Shown here: piece after piece, positions 13,693 through 19,516 of the stretch
Numbering within the stretch: the first letter of the stretch is position 1
Layout: every line of letters starts with the position of its first letter
IMG/VR virus record: IMGVR_UViG_3300034072_000212
Coordinates: 1-44,270 of that record
Length of the DNA: 44,270 bases
Strand: one strand, 5' to 3'
Source of the DNA: a virus
Translations under genes and position numbers: made by a program
The notes under the pieces: generated by a model
Told to the model about the DNA's origin: nothing
Database searches by the model: none
The model's input: only the letters and a program-made list of their open reading frames with translations

Positions 13693-13992
13693 ATGGTAAA
13701 TATAATTAAAGGTGGTACAGGCGATGCTGATGTACTGCGTGGTCGTGATGTAGAACATGAGTTGCGTGGTGTAGACTTGGATAGTCGTACTAAGTCTATT
13801 CTTATTCAACTTGCAGAACGTACTCACCAGAACAAGAAGGCTATTGCAGAATTGGCACTCATGTTTGATAAAATGATTGATAACATGCAGGGCTTTGCTG
13901 ACATTGCTCACAACATGAAAGAGCGTACTGACCGCTTCGTCAAGGATCAAGAAGTGGGGGAGCGTGTAGATGAAATCAATAAGCCGAATTAA
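13693..13992 (+). CDS. Helical 99-aa protein before the nuclease
   Basis: Begins MVNIIKGGTGDADVLRGRDV after AAGGATTGATAG. Residues 30-90 are helical and charged (LIQLAERTHQNKKAIAELAL; DIAHNMKERTDRFVKDQE), again coiled-coil-like. It overlaps the start of the nuclease gene by 23 bases, so translation is probably coupled. No known domain. Confidence 0.72.
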   Translation: MVNIIKGGTGDADVLRGRDVEHELRGVDLDSRTKSILIQLAERTHQNKKAIAELALMFDKMIDNMQGFADIAHNMKERTDRFVKDQEVGERVDEINKPN

Positions 13993-15043
13993 GAAGGTAT
14001 CACTACGTCTAGCTACAGAAGCTGACAAGCATATACCTGCTTATGACAACACAAAGTTACAAGCCATCAATCAATGTCCTACATGGGGCATTATTCGTTA
14101 CACACATCACAAGACTATGTATAGTGGTGGACGTAACATGGCTCTAGAAATGGGGAGTGCAGCACATGAATTCTTTGCAGCGGTGCGCTTGTGGCAACTT
14201 CGTTATTACCAACAACAGCCCGATCTTGCAGACTTCCACGGCTATAGGTTGTATGGAACTACACGATATCAAGGGATGTTATCTGCTATTAGAAATACCC
14301 AAGATGAGCGAACGCAATCACTCGATTTCACCCTTGCAAGTCTTGACGGATGTGGCTTCTATGACGACCCAAATGATAGACGACGCACGCTTACCAATCT
14401 AGAAGAAGCATGTATTGCTTATGTAGATCGTTGGGACTTCAATCGTATGCCTGTTTGGGTACGTACTCCTGATGATGTAGAGAGTGATGTAGGTATTGAG
14501 TGTCCGTTTGATATTGTTATCACTTTTGAAATGATTGATGACAGTGTTGTACAGTATCGCTTCATTGGTAAGATGGATGGACTACATGAGCGGGATGACA
14601 TTCTGTACCTACACGAAAACAAGACAGCATCACGACTTGATGACAGTTGGCGTAACAGCTTCTTGTTGTCATCACAAGTCACTGGCTATTGCATTGCTGT
14701 AGGTGTATGGGCAGGTAGGCCAGTTCAGAACGCTGAAGTATACGGCGTGACTGTGCCACTACCCAAGTCGTATGACTACGGCGGTATTGTAAGGGAGACA
14801 GTTACACGACATGACTATCACTTCGCACGATGGTTCGATTGGTTCTTGCATACTGTAGAGTTGGATCAGAAGTATCGTAACAACATTATCGATGCACCTA
14901 AATATACTCACAGTTGTAATAGGTACTTCTCGTCATGTCAGTTGATCCCGTTCTGTGACAGCAGTGATGAAGATCAAATTGAGATGTTGAAGGACATGCA
15001 CGTCGAGGAATGGTCACCCTTATTCGAGACAAGCGGAGATTAA
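13970..15043 (+). CDS. Cas4/RecB-like PD-(D/E)XK nuclease with likely Fe-S cluster
   Basis: A 357-residue protein. GSAAHEFF (about 63-70) is the N-terminal His motif, and FIGKMDGL followed by LYLHENKTAS (about 195-220) supplies the Asp and Glu-x-Lys of the PD-(D/E)XK active site; SSQVTGYC follows as the usual Q-x3-Y. Cys36 and the C-terminal Cys316, Cys323 and Cys329 match the spacing of the four cysteines that hold a 4Fe-4S cluster in Cas4 and AddB-type nucleases. It probably degrades or resects DNA ends in recombination together with the RecA-fold ATPase at 15257. GGGGGAG lies 7 bases before the ATG. Confidence 0.85.
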   Translation: MKSISRIKKVSLRLATEADKHIPAYDNTKLQAINQCPTWGIIRYTHHKTMYSGGRNMALEMGSAAHEFFAAVRLWQLRYYQQQPDLADFHGYRLYGTTRYQGMLSAIRNTQDERTQSLDFTLASLDGCGFYDDPNDRRRTLTNLEEACIAYVDRWDFNRMPVWVRTPDDVESDVGIECPFDIVITFEMIDDSVVQYRFIGKMDGLHERDDILYLHENKTASRLDDSWRNSFLLSSQVTGYCIAVGVWAGRPVQNAEVYGVTVPLPKSYDYGGIVRETVTRHDYHFARWFDWFLHTVELDQKYRNNIIDAPKYTHSCNRYFSSCQLIPFCDSSDEDQIEMLKDMHVEEWSPLFETSGD

Positions 15044-15044
15044 C

Positions 15045-15257
15045 ATGCCACAATTCATAACAATCAATGGTGATCTAATAGCAGAGACAGAAAAAGCATG
15101 GCTTGTAGCTATCGATGGTGATAGAGACAACCAGACATGGCTTGCTAAGTCACAGATTGAAGAAATCGATCCCGATGCAGAGAAGGGAGACAAAGACGTA
15201 GATATTGTTATCAGTGAGTGGTACTACAACAACAAGATTAGCAAAGAGACAGATTGA
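15045..15257 (+). CDS. Small acidic protein between nuclease and ATPase (70 aa)
   Basis: Begins MPQFITINGDLIAETEKAWL after GCGGAGATTA. The sequence reads as a small beta-barrel (strands around residues 3-32) with an acidic tail rich in Asp and Glu. It lies between two recombination genes, with its stop overlapping the next ATG (TGATG). A role as their partner is inferred from position only. Confidence 0.68.
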   Translation: MPQFITINGDLIAETEKAWLVAIDGDRDNQTWLAKSQIEEIDPDAEKGDKDVDIVISEWYYNNKISKETD

Positions 15258-16066
15258 TGGAAATCTCTATCCCAGGTGTGACTATTAAGTCTGCCAATGA
15301 AATGCAAACACGTATGTCAATGTTGCTGTGGGGTGCTGCTGGCTGTGGCAAGACTACTCTAGCTGCATCTGCACCGGGTAACAAACTACTCATCAACTTC
15401 GATCCTGATGGTACTATGTCTCTTGGTGCGCGTGATGACGTACTTGTTATGGACTTGTCTCGTGAGAAGTACAATGTTGTAGAGAAGTTCAAGAGTGATG
15501 ATCCGTACAATCTAAGTAAGGTATTATCTGATGATAGCTACGGTATTGATACTGTTATTGTCGATAGTCTCACTAGTTACAGTCAGTATGCAGTTGAACA
15601 AGGGATTGCAAATACTAAAGGTGCTACACTCGAACGACCTTCACCGGGGGCTTATGGTGCACGCAATGCTCTCACTTTGCGTCTTGTGGCTGGCATGCTT
15701 CGTCTTACTGGTAAGTACAATAAGAACTGCATTTTCATAACTCACGAAGATGGTCCTACAACAGATGACAGTGGCAATGTCCTCTACATCACAATGATGT
15801 TGGGTGGTAAACTGCCTGACCAAGCTGCACTACAGATTAGTGAGGTTTGGTTTATGATGGATACTGGTAAAGAGCGTCGTGTACTAGTACGCAACGGTCG
15901 TACCAGAAAGCCTATGAAATCTCGCATGTTTGACACAAGAGATAAAATAGAGTATATTAGCAAATACGATCCTAATGGGGATGATGCTCCATATGGATTG
16001 CATTCTTTAGCAAGTTTTATACAGGAGTACAACGCTAATGGCGGCAACAAAATCAAACTCCCGTAA
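15257..16066 (+). CDS. RecA-fold ATPase, Sak4-like recombinase
   Basis: A 269-residue protein starting at the ATG at 15257, which overlaps the preceding stop. Walker A is GAAGCGKTT (26-34), Walker B DTVIVD (98-103). LITHED-type sensor residues (CIFITHEDGP, about 160-170) follow. Size and order match the Sak4-like/AAA single-domain recombinases of phages, which promote single-strand annealing with an ssDNA-binding partner. The next gene likely encodes that partner and overlaps by 29 bases. The exact subfamily is inferred. Confidence 0.82.
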   Translation: MEISIPGVTIKSANEMQTRMSMLLWGAAGCGKTTLAASAPGNKLLINFDPDGTMSLGARDDVLVMDLSREKYNVVEKFKSDDPYNLSKVLSDDSYGIDTVIVDSLTSYSQYAVEQGIANTKGATLERPSPGAYGARNALTLRLVAGMLRLTGKYNKNCIFITHEDGPTTDDSGNVLYITMMLGGKLPDQAALQISEVWFMMDTGKERRVLVRNGRTRKPMKSRMFDTRDKIEYISKYDPNGDDAPYGLHSLASFIQEYNANGGNKIKLP

Positions 16067-16565
16067 CAAGAAATCCCAAGCGGATGCAGTGACTAATGAG
16101 GCGAAGTCACCTGCTACTCAAGCCTCTGTTGCAACAACTAAAGAAAGTACTAACATGAGTGAACACAGCATCATTGAGTTTAGTGAAGATATCTCGAATG
16201 CAGAAGCACCTGCCCCGCTTCCGGTAGGTGACTATCCTGCTGAAATTCGTGGCGCAGAACGTAAGACTAGTGCAAAGGGCAATCCTTATGGTTCTGTTAC
16301 GTTCTTTATCGCACCCGAGAATTACCCGGCTGATTTCGTTGAGGGTGATCCTGACGGCATGACACTGCTCTATAACCGGGTCACGCTCGATGACAGTCCG
16401 CAGGGTCGTTACCGTATGCGCAAGTTCTGTGAGGCCATTGGAGCGCCCATGGGCAGCAAGGTAGACCTGAACGATTGGGTGGGCCTGACCGCTACCGTAT
16501 CGATCGGACACGACACCTACGAGGGCGAGACGCGGGCAGTCATTACCAAGGTCAACGCTGCGTAA
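16038..16565 (+). CDS. Probable ssDNA-binding / recombination partner protein
   Basis: Begins MAATKSNSRNKKSQADAVTN behind AGGAG (16023-16027); a second in-frame start at 16155 (MSEHSIIEF) is possible. The first 39 residues are low-complexity and basic. Residues 60-175 are beta-rich (GDYPAEIRGAERKTSAKG, SVTFFIAPENYP, WVGLTATVSIGHDTYEG), the layout of OB-fold proteins encoded beside Sak4-type recombinases. The gene is A/T-rich at first and becomes clearly G+C-rich from about 16240, suggesting codon selection for high expression or a mosaic origin. Confidence 0.65.
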   Translation: MAATKSNSRNKKSQADAVTNEAKSPATQASVATTKESTNMSEHSIIEFSEDISNAEAPAPLPVGDYPAEIRGAERKTSAKGNPYGSVTFFIAPENYPADFVEGDPDGMTLLYNRVTLDDSPQGRYRMRKFCEAIGAPMGSKVDLNDWVGLTATVSIGHDTYEGETRAVITKVNAA

Positions 16566-16571
16566 TTAGTG

Positions 16572-16611
16572 AGGCATGGTGCATTTTGTTATTGACAGAT
16601 GCACCATGCCT
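16572..16611 (+). promoter_or_regulatory. Perfect 13-bp stem-loop
   Basis: AGGCATGGTGCAT (16572-16584) pairs perfectly with ATGCACCATGCCT (16599-16611) around 14 bases. No T-run follows. The -35 of a candidate promoter (TTGACA, 16592-16597) lies in the loop, so this may be an operator in DNA or a processing/termination hairpin in RNA. Confidence 0.65.
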
Positions 16612-16620
16612 TGCTACCTA
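16592..16620 (+). promoter_or_regulatory. Candidate promoter (TTGACA-N17-TACCTA)
   Basis: TTGACA at 16592-16597 and TACCTA at 16615-16620 with a 17-base spacer. The -10 is weak. It points at the gene at 16664 and overlaps the right arm of the 13-bp inverted repeat, resembling the operator-bearing promoters at 6379 and 11907. Confidence 0.5.
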
Positions 16621-16663
16621 ACATATGTCCTTTGGACGGATTTACTTGAAAGGAAAATTTCTC

Positions 16664-16924
16664 ATGGCTGACAAGACTGAAACCACCGAAGCCCCGAAGC
16701 GCAAGCGCGCTGCATTCACCCGTACCCCCAAGCCGATCTACATGCTTGTGGCTCGTCGTGATGATGAAGGTAATCTCCAGCCGTTTGATGTTAACGCGCA
16801 TGGTCTTGAGTTCCAGTTTGAACGTGACACTGACAAGGTTCTCGAAATCGTGTCGGATAGTAATGGTGCGTTCAAGCCGATCAAGGTTACTATCCCGGTC
16901 GCTGAAAAGAAGGCTATTGCGTAA
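16664..16924 (+). CDS. Small G+C-rich protein, 86 aa
   Basis: I start at the ATG at 16664 (MADKTETTEAPKRKRAAFTR), 6 bases after GAAAGGAAA. A basic N-terminus (PKRKRAAFTRTPKPIY) leads into beta-type sequence (MLVARRDDEGNLQPFDVN; LEFQFERDTDKVLEIVSD). It may bind nucleic acid. The gene is more G+C-rich than its neighbours and lies between two stem-loops with its own candidate promoter, an arrangement typical of independently expressed inserts. Function unknown. Confidence 0.72.
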   Translation: MADKTETTEAPKRKRAAFTRTPKPIYMLVARRDDEGNLQPFDVNAHGLEFQFERDTDKVLEIVSDSNGAFKPIKVTIPVAEKKAIA

Positions 16925-16952
16925 CTCGTATTACGTAACAGCTTAAACACTA

Positions 16953-16992
16953 GGCAGGGGTCGGGGTACAGGACGGTATCTCGGCCCCTGTC
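16953..16992 (+). promoter_or_regulatory. Stem-loop before the 17011 gene
   Basis: GGCAGGGGTCG (16953-16963) pairs with CGGCCCCTGTC (16982-16992), 11 pairs with two G-U. GCATGAAGGGAC, containing the ribosome site of the next gene, follows directly. No T-run. Confidence 0.6.
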
Positions 16993-17010
16993 GCATGAAG
17001 GGACTAGGCA

Positions 17011-17280
17011 ATGTCAGTGATGCGCGATCAAAGATTACAACTCACAATACCTTACCCAGCACACATTCCTCGCGGCAGAGGCATCAATGCAACAGGTAAA
17101 TTCAGTGCATGTAAGCTAAAAATGAGTTGCACACTCGAAGAAAAGGCACTATTAGAAAAGGCAGCAGAGAAAGCACACGTATCACAATCAGAGTTTGTAC
17201 GTTGGTGTGTTTTATATGCGGCAAAAGAGGTAATGAAAGATGAGCAAGCTGAACGACAGGATGATCGAACGGATCGGTGA
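17011..17280 (+). CDS. Putative ribbon-helix-helix protein (89 aa)
   Basis: Begins MSVMRDQRLQLTIPYPAHIP after GAAGGGACTAGGCA. Residues about 34-75 show a strand (CKLKMSCTL) then helices EEKALLEKAAEKAHV and SQSEFVRWCVLYAAKEV, the order of CopG-like ribbon-helix-helix proteins. The N-terminal 30 residues are an extension. A second regulator of this type in the genome is likely, but the operator is unknown. It overlaps the next gene by 41 bases. Confidence 0.6.
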   Translation: MSVMRDQRLQLTIPYPAHIPRGRGINATGKFSACKLKMSCTLEEKALLEKAAEKAHVSQSEFVRWCVLYAAKEVMKDEQAERQDDRTDR

Positions 17281-17470
17281 TGTTCTAGCTGCTGCACTTC
17301 TCAACAACGAACAGGGTGTTGTAGAGTGGGCAGAGCGGGCAATCGCTGATGCTAACACTCTTAACCGTGTCCGTGATCGTGACATTAATACACTTAACCG
17401 ACTGGAAGGGATATTTAGTCGTGACTTCTACAAACGCAACTGTAACGGAGCAAATCCCGTTTACGCTTGA
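17240..17470 (+). CDS. Small helical protein overlapping the helicase start (76 aa)
   Basis: Begins MSKLNDRMIERIGDVLAAAL; AATGAAAGATG is a weak ribosome region. Two helices with an acidic middle. The frame overlaps the regulator gene by 41 bases and the helicase start at 17421 by 50 bases. Unidentified. Confidence 0.6.
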   Translation: MSKLNDRMIERIGDVLAAALLNNEQGVVEWAERAIADANTLNRVRDRDINTLNRLEGIFSRDFYKRNCNGANPVYA

Positions 17471-18728
17471 TCCTAAGCAGGAAGAAGCAGTACACCTTGG
17501 ACTTGACGTAACCAAGCGTGTTGTTGGCATCACTGGTGCAGCAGGCTCTGGTAAGACTACCATCCTGCGCATCATATATCGCCAACTAGAAGCAGCAGGC
17601 TATAGTGTTGTACTGTGTGCACCTACTGGCAAAGCTGCAAAGCGTATCTATGAAGCGACAGGCATTGAAGCTATTACAATCCACCGACTGCTAGAGTATT
17701 CGCATCCCGGTGAACCTGATCCTAAGACGGGTAAGCCTTGTCGCTTCACTTTTCCCAAAAGAACATCTAGTAATCGACTTGAACAAGACGTTGTACTCTG
17801 TGACGAGTATGCGATGGTGTCTGATGAAGTTCACAGGTCACTGTTCAATGCTCTCAAAGCAGGTGGTGCTATTCGTGTGTTTGGTGACAACAATCAGTTG
17901 AAGCCGATCGAACAAGATGAACATCTGAATAAGCAACCTAGCAACTTCTTTCGCATCTTGGACCAGTTCCCGTCTGTTCGTCTTGATACAGTACATCGTC
18001 AAGGTAAAGATAGTGGTATCTTGCTCAACTTGCAGCAGATACTCAAGCGCCGTATGCCTGCTAAGAACGATCAGTGGCAGATGACTATTACTGATCAGCC
18101 TGTTCGTGCACTTACTGACTATATCATGGACTGTCTGGATCAGGGTATCGACTTTACACAGGTTGAGAACCAGATCATCACTACACAGCGTAATACTTGG
18201 ATTGGCACTATGCAACTTAATCAAGTTGTGCAGGGCCTGTTCCACAGTAAGCTTGATCCTGCTTATCACATCCCGCGTCACAAGTGGGTTGAAGGTGATA
18301 ACAAGGAGAAGGGTGGTACTATCCGCATGTATGTTGGTGATAAGGTCATCATGACCAGCAACAACTACAACCTGATGGTGTTCAATGGCGAGACTGGTGT
18401 TATCAAGGAGATCGATCCTGGTACACAAGAGATCATTGTTGACTTTGGTGACAGAGAACAAGCATTTCCACCTGTTATGGAAGTACTCAACCAGTATGGT
18501 AAGATTGTTCAGGTTGACCCACGTAAAGACCTTGACCTTGCATATGCTATCTCGACACACAAGAGTCAGGGCAGTGAGTATCGTCGGGTCGTGTACATAA
18601 TGAACAAGTCAACCAGCTACATGCAGAACATCCGTAACTTCTACACCGCTTGTAGTCGTGCACGTGAGCATGTTAACTTGATTAGTGACCAGCGTAGTAT
18701 TGTTAACTCTCTTAACAAGGCAGGATGA
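17421..18728 (+). CDS. SF1B DNA helicase, RecD/Dda-like
   Basis: I start at the GTG at 17421 (MTSTNATVTEQIPFTLDPKQ), about 10 bases after GGAAGGGA; the in-frame ATG at 17349 lies inside other genes. 435 residues. Q-motif Gln20, Walker A GAAGSGKT (39-46), motif Ia APTGKAAKRI, motif II LCDEYAMVS, motif III GDNNQLKPI, and the C-terminal ISTHKSQGSEY and TACSRAREHV (UvrD_C_2-like; motifs V and VI). These are the hallmarks of 5'-3' SF1B helicases such as RecD2 and T4 Dda. Likely role: remodelling forks or loading recombination. It is followed by nucleotide and polymerase genes. Confidence 0.88.
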   Translation: MTSTNATVTEQIPFTLDPKQEEAVHLGLDVTKRVVGITGAAGSGKTTILRIIYRQLEAAGYSVVLCAPTGKAAKRIYEATGIEAITIHRLLEYSHPGEPDPKTGKPCRFTFPKRTSSNRLEQDVVLCDEYAMVSDEVHRSLFNALKAGGAIRVFGDNNQLKPIEQDEHLNKQPSNFFRILDQFPSVRLDTVHRQGKDSGILLNLQQILKRRMPAKNDQWQMTITDQPVRALTDYIMDCLDQGIDFTQVENQIITTQRNTWIGTMQLNQVVQGLFHSKLDPAYHIPRHKWVEGDNKEKGGTIRMYVGDKVIMTSNNYNLMVFNGETGVIKEIDPGTQEIIVDFGDREQAFPPVMEVLNQYGKIVQVDPRKDLDLAYAISTHKSQGSEYRRVVYIMNKSTSYMQNIRNFYTACSRAREHVNLISDQRSIVNSLNKAG

Positions 18729-18740
18729 AGGGATAATATC

Positions 18741-18902
18741 ATGAATAACAACGATGCAGTACTCATTCCACAGCACTTAGCATTCGGTATTAGCACTAAT
18801 AATGTCACAGGTATGAAAGCAATGGAGTTGTGCCTTGATGACTCACTTCGCATTATCTTTTGTAAGGAAGAAACTGATCTGTCTGTGAGTACCATTCAAT
18901 GA
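18741..18902 (+). CDS. Small protein, 53 aa
   Basis: ATG at 18741 after GATGAAGGGATAATATC opens a 53-residue frame (MNNNDAVLIPQHLAFGISTN) that ends overlapping the next ATG (ATGA at 18899-18902). The good ribosome site and exact coupling support it. No domain recognised. Confidence 0.65.
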   Translation: MNNNDAVLIPQHLAFGISTNNVTGMKAMELCLDDSLRIIFCKEETDLSVSTIQ

Positions 18903-19516
18903 AAGTAATCTTGTTCAATGGTCCACCGGGTGTAGGTAAGGACACTGCTGCACGTGTAGTACAGAAGCCAATCCGTGACTACTACAAACGTTGGAATGCA
19001 GTTGAACATTTTAAGATGGCTGAACCTCTCAAGAAAGGGGTTCATGCCATCTTTAATTTGTTCTACAGTCCAGAGCATTACGATGCATACCCTGACGAGA
19101 AGAACGCTAAACACGAGTTGTTGTTTGGTATGTCACCACGTGAGGCATATATCTGGATGCACAAGGTACTAGCCAAGAAGTTTGGTGATGACATTGTAGC
19201 TAGATTGATGCTTAACAAGTTGCACAACACTCGTGATGTGAAATGTGTCTTGCTGTCTGATGGCGGTATACTAGAAGAACAGCGTGTCATTGTTAACTAC
19301 GTCAAACCACACAACTACAAGATCATTGAGATACGATCGCCAGATCATACCTTTGAGGGTGACAGTCGTAAGTACTTGGGTGAAGCACTCAAAAAAGAGT
19401 TTCCTAACATACATTATGAAAAGGTGTGGAACTTGCATGGTGGTACTGACGAGTTACGACTGTTCAACGAAATGGTAACTGCATCTGTAATGAAGTTCAT
19501 AGAGGATAGAGATTGA
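18899..19516 (+). CDS. Deoxynucleoside monophosphate kinase-like P-loop protein
   Basis: 205 residues. The N-terminal P-loop GPPGVGKDT (8-16) and the following helix, then MAEPLKKGVHAIFNLF and the RVIVNYVK and RSPDH segments, match the dNMP kinase family of T4 gene 1 type. These phosphorylate dTMP, dGMP and modified nucleotides. In this order, kinase then polymerase, it would feed dNTP synthesis. The substrate preference cannot be read from the sequence. Its stop overlaps the polymerase start (TGATG). Confidence 0.78.
   Translation: MKVILFNGPPGVGKDTAARVVQKPIRDYYKRWNAVEHFKMAEPLKKGVHAIFNLFYSPEHYDAYPDEKNAKHELLFGMSPREAYIWMHKVLAKKFGDDIVARLMLNKLHNTRDVKCVLLSDGGILEEQRVIVNYVKPHNYKIIEIRSPDHTFEGDSRKYLGEALKKEFPNIHYEKVWNLHGGTDELRLFNEMVTASVMKFIEDRD

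Noticed and set aside
13970-15043. CRISPR-associated Cas4 proper
   Set aside because: The nuclease has the Cas4-type cysteines but is adjacent to a Sak4-like ATPase in a phage replication region, so a recombination nuclease is more likely.
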